Assembly: GCA_023053545.1 (NCBI GenBank)
Contig: JAKZAN010000005.1
Location: forward strand, 1,550,001 to 1,614,000
Direction of reading: 5' to 3'
Length of the DNA stretch: 64,000 nt
From: Lepidurus packardi
Lineage: Eukaryota; Arthropoda; Branchiopoda; Notostraca; Triopsidae
The notes beneath the pieces are model-generated. The model was not told where the DNA came from. It was given only the letters and a program-made list of their open reading frames with translations, and ran no database searches. Made by a program: the position numbers and the translations under genes. Below, piece by piece: positions 10,394-22,649 of this stretch. The first letter of the stretch is position 1. The number at the start of each line of letters is the position of its first letter.

Positions 10394-11245
10394 CTAAGTC
10401 TCATTCTGTAATTTCCTCTCCAAAGCCCTGATTTTTTTGTGAGCTTTTATGAGTTCCGCATTCTTCCCTCTCAAAACAGCGTGTAACTGACAGGCCTTTT
10501 GCTTTTCACGATCATTGTTCTGCAAGCGTTTGCATAAAGCGAAATATTTTTTATACAAGTTGCGAAACTTTTGCCTGTAAGAGCAATTGTGATTTATACT
10601 TATTGCCTGCTTTGGAATCTGTCTATGGGAAGAGGGGTTAACAACCTGAGGCTGAGAAACCGCGTTTCTTCTCTGTGAAGAAGACTCAGCATCAGAGTCA
10701 GACAGAGCAAAATTATCCTCAATTAGCACAGCCGGCTGTGAAAGCTTACTACTACCACCATTACATGCAGATGCTTGTGGTTGTGTACAACTACTTCTAC
10801 TAGTACTATTAGTATTAGTGGTGCAGTTAAAAAATTGTAATGGCTGCCTCTTGAAAGTTTCGATTTTATCTAATTTTCCCAGACAACTGCTGTTTATCTT
10901 CATCAAGCGGAATAAATCCATCTTCAGCTTTTTAGCATGTCTAACTAATGTCAATGGCAAGTTTTCTTCACTAACGTTCAATCTAGTTCTAGAACTACCT
11001 TCCAGTGAAAAAATAGACACGATCCAAGTAAAAAAATATTTCTGCTTCGCATGCTTTGTTTTAACCTGCTCCAGAAAAAGATTATAAAGCTCCAGAACGA
11101 CTCCATTACTTAAAACAGGTTTCGGCCTGGCAATGGAAGTCCAAGTATCTAACGTCCTCAAGTGACTCTTTAATATCCCTATTTCATCACAGAACGGACC
11201 AATACGCTCATCATCATTAACATCAGAACTTGAACTTGAAGCCAT
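10394..11245 (-). CDS. 283-codon ORF of unknown family (unit 1)
   Basis: Starts at the ATG at 11245 (MASSSSSDVNDDERIG..); an in-frame extension upstream has no ATG. N-terminal half: helix-rich, with FFTWIVSIFSL at about residues 76-86. Middle: Ser/Asn-rich and acidic, low complexity (..SDSDAESSSQRR..). C-terminal 60 residues: strongly basic predicted coiled coil (YRQKFRNLYKKYFALCKRL.., ..KIRALERKLQNET). This resembles a small nuclear or DNA-associated protein, but no named domain was recognised. It is the longest open frame in the unit and is intact in five of six full copies. An AT-rich leader lies upstream. It could be a gene of the unit itself or of a captured mobile element. Confidence 0.6.
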   Translation of the reverse strand: MASSSSSDVNDDERIGPFCDEIGILKSHLRTLDTWTSIARPKPVLSNGVVLELYNLFLEQVKTKHAKQKYFFTWIVSIFSLEGSSRTRLNVSEENLPLTLVRHAKKLKMDLFRLMKINSSCLGKLDKIETFKRQPLQFFNCTTNTNSTSRSSCTQPQASACNGGSSKLSQPAVLIEDNFALSDSDAESSSQRRNAVSQPQVVNPSSHRQIPKQAISINHNCSYRQKFRNLYKKYFALCKRLQNNDREKQKACQLHAVLRGKNAELIKAHKKIRALERKLQNET

Positions 11246-11828
11246 ACCGCAATGCGATAATAAAAAATAAATAGGATTAGAATTAAGTTTTAATTTGACT
11301 TTGATGATAATTGATAAAATCAATTTCAATTAGTCAATCTTAACTTAATTTTGATACGATAATACTAGAAATATAAAATTGAGTTGAGTTTGACTCACAA
11401 TTTGGTTGTTTTTTTTGGTTGTCTTCGCTTCGTCTTCGAATTCGTTGACTGTGTCTGTGACGATCACACGTAACGTACTACGATGCCATGCGTACTTATA
11501 CGACTACGTACTACGAGGCGATGTTCACGCGTAGCGTAGGGTGCAGTTGTCACTCAAGCTCAAGCACAAACAAACACTGAACACATGGATTGGACAAAAA
11601 AATGATTTTAGCTGGGTGAAATTAAACTATATATATTAAAAAAAAAGCTCAGGCGTGAGCTAATGCTCGCTGCCGTTTCTGTACAAGTTTTCAGTCTTTT
11701 TTTTTGGTTTTTTGTCTTCGTTGTGACGTTCACACGTAGGGTGTTGTCTCAAGCAAAAACACTGACCAAATGGATTGGACCAAAAATAGTTTAGCTTCGC
11801 TTAGCAGGGTGAAATTAAACTATCTTTC
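11246..11828. other. AT-rich upstream region of the 283-codon ORF
   Basis: No ORF of substance. Contains a short GC-richer patch with CGTAC/GTACG motifs (11465-11545) and poly-T runs. It lies 5' of the minus-strand ORF, so any promoter would be here; none is identifiable by eye. One base at about 11732 (C in units 1 and 6, G in units 2-5) separates the two unit classes. Confidence 0.4.
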
Positions 11829-11866
11829 AATAGAAAGCCAGATATAAAAATATCTGGCTTTCTATT
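11829..11866. repeat. Perfect 16-bp hairpin, loop TAAAAA
   Basis: AATAGAAAGCCAGATA is followed after 6 bases by its exact reverse complement. Present in each full unit at 20303, 28985, 37094, 43022 and 51120. Strength and conservation suggest a structural role or simply recent homogenisation. Confidence 0.9.
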
Positions 11867-12296
11867 CAGTCGAGCCTTGAGGTCCAGATCAAGATTACGA
11901 ATCCCCAAGGCGCAAACGGCTTATTTCCACGATATCCAACGGTTTTCAAAACGATCACTCTCGTTTCCTTATACTGTAACTGTACCATGGGGTGACGACC
12001 AACCTCCCACCAAACCTTTTCCTAATCCTTAGATTTCAAATCCTTAGATCATAATCCTAATCCTTAGATTTTAGAATTCAATCACATACCACAACAAGTG
12101 TAAATTACCCAAAAATAAGAGAAAACATGTAAATTTACTAATTATTAGGCAATGAAACTTAGAATTTGTCGAAAATGATGGCAAGTGAATAACGAATAGT
12201 AAAGGCAACGCATAGACATTTTTATACAAATACACAATGCAAACGTGAAACGAGTCAGAGAAGGAGAAAAAAAATAATTGGCTAAATGGCCGAGAA

Positions 12297-12369
12297 GCAA
12301 TGGCCGAAAAGCCAGCTTGCAAGTGTTTCAACTTTTCCGTTTTGCAAATCGAAGATAGCGTTTATAAAT
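12297..12369. repeat. Diverged internal duplication, copy A
   Basis: About 73 bp resembling 12509-12580: both begin GCAATGGCCGA, share GCCAGCTT, TCAACTTTT and TCGAAGATAGC, and end TTATAAA. An old duplication inside the unit; the interval holds nothing else recognised. Confidence 0.6.
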
Positions 12370-12508
12370 ATAGGAAAAATACCCATAGCTAGCTCAGATA
12401 TTCTTCTTCCAGTATCAAATGTTCATTTGGTATATCGGGCTAAGAATATTTATTTTTAAAAAATCATCCGCCCTAGCTGACCAGCGCAACACGGCTGTTG
12501 AGCCTACA

Positions 12509-12580
12509 GCAATGGCCGAGAAGCCAGCTTTCAACTTTTTCAACTTTTCAGTTTAATAATTCGAAGATAGCAGTTATAAA
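12509..12580. repeat. Diverged internal duplication, copy B
   Basis: Partner of 12297-12369, about 212 bp downstream. The divergence between A and B within a unit is far larger than between units, so this duplication predates the array. Confidence 0.6.
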
Positions 12581-14175
12581 ATAGAGCTATCTACTAAGGG
12601 CCTTGGTAGATATAGCTCTGATTATTTGCTTCAATAATAAAGTGCTAGTTCGAAATCGCGAATTAATTATATTTAAAACATTCTAACATTAACAGCCGTG
12701 TATAATAACGCACAGTACAGCTGCTGGGAAACCTCTCTCAATTTTGTATTTTCGTAAGAAATGTTTTGCTAAAAAAAACAATCAACTAAAACACTTACGC
12801 CTTAGAATATAAATGCAATAAGGCAGACCATTGTAAATTATACAATAGAAGTCGCTTTTTTATGCCCACCGCTGTGCTGCTTACCATTAACATTGATTAA
12901 GCGGCACTTGTTCGGCAACGTAGGAAAGGGAAGGATAAGCTACCTGCAGGCAAAGTGGGCGAACAAGATGGCCGAACAAGCCCCACCTTCTGGGATATTG
13001 ACTTCAGGACAAAATCAAGTGTGGTCTACAATTTTTTTTTTTGCAAATCGGAGGTAAGAGATAAAATTCTGAAAAAAATTACTTTGGAACAAAGGAACGT
13101 GTCTAGTTATCCACAGTATAATCTGGTGATTTAATTTTTATTTAAACACTATACTTTTTACAAAAATGTCGTTTTAACTGTAAAATATATTGTACATTAA
13201 CAGTTATTTCAGTGAAGAACATTTGGGACGGTTGCCTTGTTCAACATTCTACAAAATAGAAAAAGAACGGTTTAGTTACGTGAACGCATGGATTTGCAAA
13301 AATTAAAATTCTAAAAAACACCCGATTGCGAGCCGTAATGGACAAAAAGTGAAAGGTCGACCGGCCTCCCTACTTATTAACAATAGTGTTGCGTTAAAAC
13401 ATGCCGGTGTTGAAGAACATTTTTGGGAAAAACAAACGATCTGGCGGGGAACCAACCAACTTAAATTTACAGGCCCAACTAACGTGAAAAAGAACATCCA
13501 TATATCACTCGCAATTGAAATAGGCGAAAACCTTCAAACTTATCGGTGGTCAACGTCGAATAAGCGCGAGGCAACATTTCTGGAATTACGTGAACTTGGA
13601 TTGTGATCTTGCTGACTGCTGGAAGCTGAACCGGATTCTACCTGGAAAGTTTCCCCCGCTTATGATGCAGTTATAATTCACGTTCTCTGACGGGAGTATG
13701 GCAGTTGTTAAGGTAACCAATACATTTAATTAGCAATTAGTTGCAAGCAAAGGGAGTATACCTTAATTATAATTGTGTGACCCTAGAAAGACAATGGGAA
13801 CTTGGAGCAACGCATAGAGAAGCAAAGTAACGCAAAGCCCAGATTATCAATGACCTTACTAGACTTTGGAGCCGATTGGACATTCCTTTGCAGCACCAGA
13901 CTGATTCTACAAGCATTTAGAATGGTTTGAAAGCCTTGGACAGGAAAGCAGTAAGGTACCACCGCGTACTTGTACGAAATTGAGGCTTAATTTTGACCCG
14001 TCCGATCAAGATGTTTTAGCTTTACCAAACGACATTAACCATATGTCTTATCAAGTTCATTCACCATATGTCTTCGCAAGTTCGCTTTTCCTGTTTTTAT
14101 CGTAAGAACAGGAAACCATTTTCCTGTTCTTATCATAAGAGCTTAGACGCAATACCCTGTGTAATATGATTTTTC

Positions 14176-15020
14176 ATGGCTATTTTTAATCAATTATTCA
14201 ATCACAATTCACCCTTGTTCATTCGAAGCAATCCCTTTTTACTCGTGTTAGACGTTACTAGAACCAGCAAGTACGCTGTAAAGGAGACATGTTCTCTGAA
14301 AAGTCTTCATCTCGAGAACGTTTCACTGACGCTTATTGGATGGCTTCCATCAGCTGTTGAGAACAAAGAGTTCCTCCTTGCTTGGAGAAATGTGGCACGA
14401 AGCCTGGAGGAATTGACCATCAATAGCCTCGAGTTTTCAGTCGAATTGTTCAGTTGGTTGATTATATCCATTACTTCATCCGCGGATTCTCTCCATCGGC
14501 ACAAGCTATTGGAAGACGCCAGACAGTTGCAAGGATGAGTCCTATGTTGTTTGCTCCGCTACATCGCTACTTTCCCAAAAGCCCCAAAAGCGGTCTGTTA
14601 TTGACAGATCTTTAATACTGGTTCCATTGCTTCGGGTTAAGGTCTCCAATCTAGAAATCACTTGTTGGAGAACTTAACCCGAAACAGTAGACAGTATTGC
14701 ATCCGATTCGAGAAGCCCTTCAACGCTGTCCGAGGATGAAGATACTCAACCTGGGAATGTGTGGACTACCGTATCGTAGAGCCTCCACAAGTCCTAATCC
14801 TTCAACTCCATTATCCTCCACCGATATTGAAGCTTCGAAAAGCAGTAATATCTACTTGGATTTCATTAAAATAGTTTTAAGTGTTCCTAAGCTTCAAACT
14901 TTAACTTGTAAAACGTTCTTTATGGGCTGGAAAGAAATTGGTACATTTCATGCTATTGCAGACATCGCTAAAAAAAAAGGCCGGGAAAAGCAAACAACAA
15001 TGAATGTAGTACTTTGTTAA
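14176..15020 (+). pseudogene. LRR gene fragment (unit 2)
   Basis: Copy of the unit-1 fragment at 6061-6905, same two open pieces (14176-14538, 14697-15020) and same stops; no difference noticed. Confidence 0.45.
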
Positions 15021-15956
15021 CGCTGTGCGGCTTCTATGCGTACGTAGCAATGCATGGAATGCTTTGCAATTGTTCAGAGAACGAGGACTAAAATACCGCT
15101 TTAGACACGTAAGTGATATGGTATACGACCTATGTAAATTGAATGTTTAATTCTCTGGAAAGATCAAATGGCAACTTAGGAAGCTTTTAATCACAAGATT
15201 TATATCCTAGTGAATTAAAGTTAAGTACCACCTTCAACTTTCTTTTCATTAATACAACGCCAAAACATTATAGTTTCACCGGTTTTCTATTATCTCCAAC
15301 TTCCTTAAAGCAAAACCATAAACCAGCCCAAGAAAAGAATGGAGAAGAAAACCCTGTCCACAAAGTGGCTGGCCTGATCAACTTCCGTCGCCTACGCAAA
15401 GTGGCGCCAAGTGCCTAGAGAAGGCTGTAACTCCGCAAAAGACCTCAGCATTTAACAACGTGATTGGGCATGATAGAACAAGCGGTGTGTTCTAATGTAC
15501 TTTATATTAACCTGTGAACTAATAAGCCACTTCACTAGTACGTATAAATATTACTATTATGCTTTATTTACTTACAGCTTCAACTGTCTTAAACATGGTG
15601 TGTTTAGAACCCGCATTCTCGAACCGCGAACTCGGTTTCAGTTTGGTGCAGTTGCCGCGAACAGATGTTTGTTACCGGTGTTCTAGATCTTTTTAAACAA
15701 ATTATATCACTCACATAAATAGGCCATTATTGATATGATCGGCGTTGACCCTAAATTGGCAGTGATTTGATTGATTTTTTTCGGAAAATTTACAGATCTG
15801 ATCCAGAACACTGCATGTTACAGCATCTAGCAAAAATTATATAACCAAAATAAAAAAAAAAATCATCGTCAAAGATCTTTTTCATAGCATATTTTTTATT
15901 ATTATTTTTTTTTTAGATTAAAAAATTAATATACAAAAAATACATCCAGCGAATAA

Positions 15957-16526
15957 ACGTTACAGGAATCGTTACAGGAATCGTTAAACGAAACGGCTCC
16001 ACAAATCGTACATTATTGCAAGTACCCCGTACCCGGACTTGCTCCAGCTGCCCCGGCTCCACCTCCAGCTGACCCGGCTCCACAAATCAAATATTATTGC
16101 AAGTACCCCGTACCCGGACTTGCTTGCAAGTACCCCGTACCCGGACTTGCTCCAGCTGCCCCGGCTCCACCTCCAGCTGCCATACAACAAAGAAATCTCG
16201 CAAGAAAAATTCGCTATCGGGAGAACCAGCGCAAGAGACATGAAGAAAATAACAGGATAGCGTATTTATATCGCAATAATTTACTTCACATCAACTATCC
16301 ACCACCAAATGTGCCTGTCCGGCCTCCTGCTGCCCCGACTTCGTATGCTGCTCGGGCTTCGTATGCTGCCCGGACTTCGTCTGCTGCCCCAGCTTCGTCT
16401 GCTGCCCCAGTTTCGCCTGCTGCCCCAACTTCGCCTGCTGCCCCAACTTCGCCTGCTGCCCAGGCTACGTCTGCTCATGAGGTTCCTCCCGCGGATCATG
16501 AGATTCCTCCCGCAGGGAATCCATGA
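15957..16526 (+). CDS. Pro/Ala-rich open frame (unit 2)
   Basis: Copy of 7842-8411, 189 codons, no ATG, same repeats. Confidence 0.35.
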   Translation, partial: TLQESLQESLNETAPQIVHYCKYPVPGLAPAAPAPPPADPAPQIKYYCKYPVPGLACKYPVPGLAPAAPAPPPAAIQQRNLARKIRYRENQRKRHEENNRIAYLYRNNLLHINYPPPNVPVRPPAAPTSYAARASYAARTSSAAPASSAAPVSPAAPTSPAAPTSPAAQATSAHEVPPADHEIPPAGNP

Positions 16527-17551
16527 TTTACCGCTGGAAAAGGTGGAAAGTTCTTTCCCTTAATTTAATGTACTGATGAAATGATGATATGTAATGATGA
16601 AATATACAAATATTGTATTCTTTTTCGCAAAATGACATGGTAACAATATACCGTTTTAAAAAAACTACATAATTGTGTATCACAGCTCATTCTCATTCAC
16701 GAAATTTCATTCTCATCAAGAAATCATCAAGTTCATTCTCATTCAAGAAATCTGAATTTTGTACTATTTCCTTTTGGTTTTTTTTTCATAAAGAAATATT
16801 CAGTTAAGTGAGGGGCTGGGTATGAACTTCCTTGATCTTGATCTTTGATGGTCTAATCTTATTATTATATTGCAAAAATCTTAAATGAAGTCTTCTTTTT
16901 TTTGTTTATCTGTAGTCTTTTTAGGGTTAGTATTAATTTATTAAGTTTTTATAGCTTATAAAGAGCGTAGCACTGAAGATGCTAAGGAAGTTTTAGAATT
17001 TGAAAACATTAAAAAATTTAATTTTTTAACAAGAGTTAGCAGTTCTGTTTTTCCTTTTATTGTTTTCCTTTTATGTTATTAATTGATTATTAATGATCGG
17101 TTAGAATGTGTCAAGATAATTTATTTTTACGATAATTTATTTTGTCATAAATATAACATATTGTGATTGTTGAATTTTAACGTGTATTTAAGTTTTACTA
17201 CTATCAATGGGGACTGGGTACAGATTTAAAAGTAAGGATACGGAAAGGTACGGTGAGGCGGCTCGGGTATCGGCTGCATATTGGCTTCGACGTCTGTATG
17301 GCTTCGGGCGGACTCGGTCCACGATGGCGGGGCGTTGTAAGCCACACATTTATTTACAACAACGAGTGTAAAGGTTCTGTTAAAGAACACCAATACAACA
17401 CTTGTCATAAAAAATGTGGGGCTCCTTTACTTATCTATCATTGTTAGACTACCTATGTAAGGATTAATTCCCAGTGCAATATTTTCCTTTTTACGGCATT
17501 ATACACAGATAAAAGATATATGCACATATAAACAGTAAAGCTACCCTCCAC

Positions 17552-18654
17552 ATTTCGACATTTGAAGAAAGCACAGTTAAGGCAATCTAATTTTGTCGTT
17601 TTTATCAATTATTATAGTATATTATTTGCATGCAAAAAACCGAAAGGCATTTAAAGTACGCGCGACATTTGAAGAAAGCACAGTTAAGGCAATCTAATTT
17701 TGTCGTTTTTATCAATTATTATAGTATATTATTTGCATGCAAAAAACCGAAAGGCATTTAAAGTACGCGAAACCAATACATAGATATAAACGAAATTTCG
17801 ACATTTGAAGAAAGCACAGTTAAGGCAATCTAATTTTGTCGTTTTTATCAATTATTATAGTATATTATTTGCATGCAAAAAACCGAAAGGCATTTAAAGT
17901 ACGCGAAATCAATACATAGATATAAACGAAATTTCGACATTTGAAGAAAGCACAGTTAAGGCAATCTAATTTTGTCGTTTTTATCAATTATTATAGTATA
18001 TTATTTGCATGCAAAAAACCGAAAGGCATTTACAATACATAGATATAAACGAAATTTCGACATTTGAAGAAAGCACAGTTAAGGCAATCTAATTTTGTCG
18101 TTTTTATCAATTATTATAGTATATTATTTGCATGCAAAAAACCGAAAGGCATTTAAAGTACGCGAAATCAATACATAGATATAAACGAAATTTCGACATT
18201 TGAAGAAAGCACAGTTAAGGCAATCTAATTTTGTCGTTTTTATCAATTATTATAGTATATTATTTGCATGCAAAAAACCGAAAGGCATTTAAAGTACGCG
18301 AAACCAATACATAGATATAAACGAAATTTCGACATTTGAAGAAAGCACAGTTAAGGCAATCCAATTTTGTCGTTTTTATCAATTATTATAGTATATTATT
18401 TGCATGCAAAAAACCGAAAGGCATTTAAAGTACGCGAAACCAATACATAGATATAAACGAAATTTCGACATTTGAAGAAAGCACAGTTAAGGCAATCTAA
18501 TTTTGTCGTTTTTATCAATTATTATAGTATATTATTTGCATGCAAAAAACCGAAAGGCATTTAAAGTACGCGAAACCAATACATAGATATAAACGAAATT
18601 TCGACATTTGAAGAAAGCACAGTTAAGGCAATCTAATTTTGTCGTTTTTATCAA
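17552..18654. repeat. 136-bp satellite block (unit 2): 8 monomers plus partial
   Basis: Monomer starts at 17556, 17663, 17799, 17935, 18058, 18194, 18330, 18466 and a partial at 18602. Two monomers are shortened (107 and 123 bp) by internal deletions. The last four positions carry the same variant order as unit 1, so growth was on the left side. Confidence 0.97.
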
Positions 18655-18698
18655 GCTCAATTGAGCAGCAGAAACGTCAATCGAAATCGAAAGAACAG

Positions 18699-18878
18699 TC
18701 AATGTAGTCTAATTTTGTCATTTTTGTAAAGTTCAATGAGGGGCTGGGTATGAATTTTATCGTCCAGGTAATCAGAAAACCTAGGATCATTGACAATGTC
18801 TTGTTCATCGCGAAAAGCATCTTGAATATACTTAACATAGAAACGGGTATGTTCACCGTGTCCATACCTAAGTCTCAT
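18699..18878 (-). CDS. 59-codon ORF overlapping the 283-codon ORF end (unit 2)
   Basis: ATG at 18878 lies 11 nt before the end of the upstream ORF in another frame; stop at 18701-18699. The product is highly charged and regular (MRLRYGHREHTRFYVKYIQD..), more protein-like than the alternative frame here, and ends KNDKIRLH. It could be a downstream exon or a frame-shifted C-terminus of the same gene. Open also at 27381-27560, 35491-35670 and 41418-41597; interrupted in units 1 and 6 by the 7-bp insertion. Confidence 0.4.
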   Translation of the reverse strand: MRLRYGHGEHTRFYVKYIQDAFRDEQDIVNDPRFSDYLDDKIHTQPLIELYKNDKIRLH

Positions 18879-19719
18879 TCTGTAATTTCCTCTCCAAAGC
18901 CCTGATTTTTTTGTGAGCTTTTATGAGTTCCGCATTCTTCCCTCTCAAAACAGCGTGTAACTGACAGGCCTTTTGCTTTTCACGATCATTGTTCTGCAAG
19001 CGTTTGCATAAAGCGAAATATTTTTTATACAAGTTGCGAAACTTTTGCCTGTAAGAGCAATTGTGATTTATACTTATTGCCTGCTTTGGAATCTGTCTAT
19101 GGGAAGAGGGGTTAACAACCTGAGGCTGAGAAACCGCGTTTCTTCTCTGTGAAGAAGACTCAGCATCAGAGTCAGACAGAGCAAAATTATCCTCAATTAG
19201 CACAGCCGGCTGTGAAAGCTTACTACTACCACCATTACATGCAGATGCTTGTGGTTGTGTACAACTACTTCTACTAGTACTATTAGTATTAGTGGTGCAG
19301 TTAAAAAATTGTAATGGCTGCCTCTTGAAAGTTTCGATTTTATCTAATTTTCCCAGACAACTGCTGTTTATCTTCATCAAGCGGAATAAATCCATCTTCA
19401 GCTTTTTAGCATGTCTAACTAATGTCAATGGCAAGTTTTCTTCACTAACGTTCAATCTAGTTCTAGAACTACCTTCCAGTGAAAAAATAGACACGATCCA
19501 AGTAAAAAAATATTTCTGCTTCGCATGCTTTGTTTTAACCTGCTCCAGAAAAAGATTATAAAGCTCCAGAACGACTCCATTACTTAAAACAGGTTTCGGC
19601 CTGGCAATGGAAGTCCAAGTATCTAACGTCCTCAAGTGACTCTTTAATATCCCTATTTCATCACAGAACGGACCAATACGCTCATCATCATTAACATCAG
19701 AACTTGAACTTGAAGCCAT
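18868..19719 (-). CDS. 283-codon ORF of unknown family (unit 2)
   Basis: Copy of 10394-11245, same length and same predicted protein (283 residues, MASSSSSD.. to ..KLQNET). Overlaps the 59-codon ORF by 11 nt. Confidence 0.6.
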   Translation of the reverse strand: MASSSSSDVNDDERIGPFCDEIGILKSHLRTLDTWTSIARPKPVLSNGVVLELYNLFLEQVKTKHAKQKYFFTWIVSIFSLEGSSRTRLNVSEENLPLTLVRHAKKLKMDLFRLMKINSSCLGKLDKIETFKRQPLQFFNCTTNTNSTSRSSCTQPQASACNGGSSKLSQPAVLIEDNFALSDSDAESSSQRRNAVSQPQVVNPSSHRQIPKQAISINHNCSYRQKFRNLYKKYFALCKRLQNNDREKQKACQLHAVLRGKNAELIKAHKKIRALERKLQNET

Positions 19720-22649
19720 ACCGCAATGCGATAATAAAAAATAAATAGGATTAGAATTAAGTTTTAATTTGACTTTGATGATAATTGATAAAATCAATTT
19801 CAATTAGTCAATCTTAACTTAATTTTGATACGATAATACTAGAAATATAAAATTGAGTTGAGTTTGACTCACAATTTGGTTGTTTTTTTTGGTTGTCTTC
19901 GCTTCGTCTTCGAATTCGTTGACTGTGTCTGTGACGATCACACGTAACGTACTACGATGCCATGCGTACTTATACGACTACGTACTACGAGGCGATGTTC
20001 ACGCGTAGCGTAGGGTGCAGTTGTCACTCAAGCTCAAGCACAAACAAACACTGAACACATGGATTGGACAAAAAAATGATTTTAGCTGGGTGAAATTAAA
20101 CTATATATATTAAAAAAAAAGCTCAGGCGTGAGCTAATGCTCGCTGCCGTTTCTGTACAAGTTTTCAGTCTTTTTTTTTGGTTTTTTGTCTTCGTTGTGA
20201 CGTTGACACGTAGGGTGTTGTCTCAAGCAAAAACACTGACCAAATGGATTGGACCAAAAATAGTTTAGCTTCGCTTAGCAGGGTGAAATTAAACTATCTT
20301 TCAATAGAAAGCCAGATATAAAAATATCTGGCTTTCTATTCAGTCGAGCCTTGAGGTCCAGATCAAGATTACGAATCCCCAAGGCGCAAACGGCTTATTT
20401 CCACGATATCCAACGGTTTTCAAAACGATCACTCTCGTTTCCTTATACTGTAACTGTACCATGGGGTGACGACCAACCTCCCACCAAACCTTTTCCTAAT
20501 CCTTAGATTTCAAATCCTTAGATCATAATCCTAATCCTTAGATTTTAGAATTCAATCACATACCACAACAAGTGTAAATTACCCAAAAATAAGAGAAAAC
20601 ATGTAAATTTACTAATTATTAGGCAATGAAACTTAGAATTTGTCGAAAATGATGGCAAGTGAATAACGAATAGTAAAGGCAACGCATAGACATTTTTATA
20701 CAAATACACAATGCAAACGTGAAACGAGTCAGAGAAGGAGAAAAAAAATAATTGGCTAAATGGCCGAGAAGCAATGGCCGAAAAGCCAGCTTGCAAGTGT
20801 TTCAACTTTTCCGTTTTGCAAATCGAAGATAGCGTTTATAAATATAGGAAAAATACCCATAGCTAGCTCAGATATTCTTCTTCCAGTATCAAATGTTCAT
20901 TTGGTATATCGGGCTAAGAATATTTATTTTTAAAAAATCATCCGCCCTAGCTGACCAGCGCAACACGGCTGTTGAGCCTACAGCAATGGCCGAGAAGCCA
21001 GCTTTCAACTTTTTCAACTTTTCAGTTTAATAATTCGAAGATAGCAGTTATAAAATAGAGCTATCTACTAAGGGCCTTGGTAGATATAGCTCTGATTATT
21101 TGCTTCAATAATAAAGTGCTAGTTCGAAATCGCGAATTAATTATATTTAAAACATTCTAACATTAACAGCCGTGTATAATAACGCACAGTACAGCTGCTG
21201 GGAAACCTCTCTCAATTTTGTATTTTCGTAAGAAATGTTTTGCTAAAAAAAACAATCAACTAAAACACTTACGCCTTAGAATATAAATGCAATAAGGCAG
21301 ACCATTGTAAATTATACAATAGAAGTCGCTTTTTTATGCCCACCGCTGTGCTGCTTACCATTAACATTGATTAAGCGGCACTTGTTCGGCAACGTAGGAA
21401 AGGGAAGGATAAGCTACCTGCAGGCAAAGTGGGCGAACAAGATGGCCGAACAAGCCCCACCTTCTGGGATATTGACTTCAGGACAAAATCAAGTGTGGTC
21501 TACAATTTTTTTTTTTGCAAATCGGAGGTAAGAGATAAAATTCTGAAAAAAATTACTTTGGAACAAAGGAACGTGTCTAGTTATCCACAGTATAATCTGG
21601 TGATTTAATTTTTATTTAAACACTATACTTTTTACAAAAATGTCGTTTTAACTGTAAAATATATTGTACATTAACAGTTATTTCAGTGAAGAACATTTGG
21701 GACGGTTGCCTTGTTCAACATTCTACAAAATAGAAAAAGAACGGTTTAGTTACGTGAACGCATGGATTTGCAAAAATTAAAATTCTAAAAAACACCCGAT
21801 TGCGAGCCGTAATGGACAAAAAGTGAAAGGTCGACCGGCCTCCCTACTTATTAACAATAGTGTTGCGTTAAAACATGCCGGTGTTGAAGAACATTTTTGG
21901 GAAAAACAAACGATCTGGCGGGGAACCAACCAACTTAAATTTACAGGCCCAACTAACGTGAAAAAGAACATCCATATATCACTCGCAATTGAAATAGGCG
22001 AAAACCTTCAAACTTATCGGTGGTCAACGTCGAATAAGCGCGAGGCAACATTTCTGGAATTACGTGAACTTGGATTGTGATCTTGCTGACTGCTGGAAGC
22101 TGAACCGGATTCTACCTGGAAAGTTTCCCCCGCTTATGATGCAGTTATAATTCACGTTCTCTGACGGGAGTATGGCAGTTGTTAAGGTAACCAATACATT
22201 TAATTAGCAATTAGTTGCAAGCAAAGGGAGTATACCTTAATTATAATTGTGTGACCCTAGAAAGACAATGGGAACTTGGAGCAACGCATAGAGAAGCAAA
22301 GTAACGCAAAGCCCAGATTATCAATGACCTTACTAGACTTTGGAGCCGATTGGACATTCCTTTGCAGCACCAGACTGATTCTACAAGCATTTAGAATGGT
22401 TTGAAAGCCTTGGACAGGAAAGCAGTAAGGTACCACCGCGTACTTGTACGAAATTGAGGCTTAATTTTGACCCGTCCGATCAAGATGTTTTAGCTTTACC
22501 AAACGACATTAACCATATGTCTTATCAAGTTCATTCACCATATGTCTTCGCAAGTTCGCTTTTCCTGTTTTTATCGTAAGAACAGGAAACCATTTTCCTG
22601 TTCTTATCATAAGAGCTTAGACGCAATACCCTGTGTAATATGATTTTTC

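Larger units (their letters stand above)
4868..12982. repeat. Giant tandem unit 1 (8115 bp)
   Basis: First copy of the macrosatellite unit, taken to start at CCACCTTCTGGG right after the gap; the phase is arbitrary. It contains five full 136-bp satellite monomers plus a partial one, and a 7-bp insertion at 10373-10386 that it shares only with unit 6. Apart from listed indels and scattered single-base differences it matches the other units base for base. Confidence 0.98.
12983..21456. repeat. Giant tandem unit 2 (8474 bp)
   Basis: Direct repeat of unit 1. It is longer by 359 bp: three extra satellite monomers of 107, 136 and 123 bp (+366) minus the 7-bp insertion. No other length change was seen. 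Confidence 0.98.

Noticed and set aside
12071-12331. 86-codon minus-strand hydrophobic ORF in each unit
   Set aside because: Low-complexity AT-rich translation with no ATG start and overlap with the internal duplication; no protein-like features.
12640-12665. tRNA-like B box (AGTTCGAAATC)
   Set aside because: No A box or cloverleaf could be formed around it.
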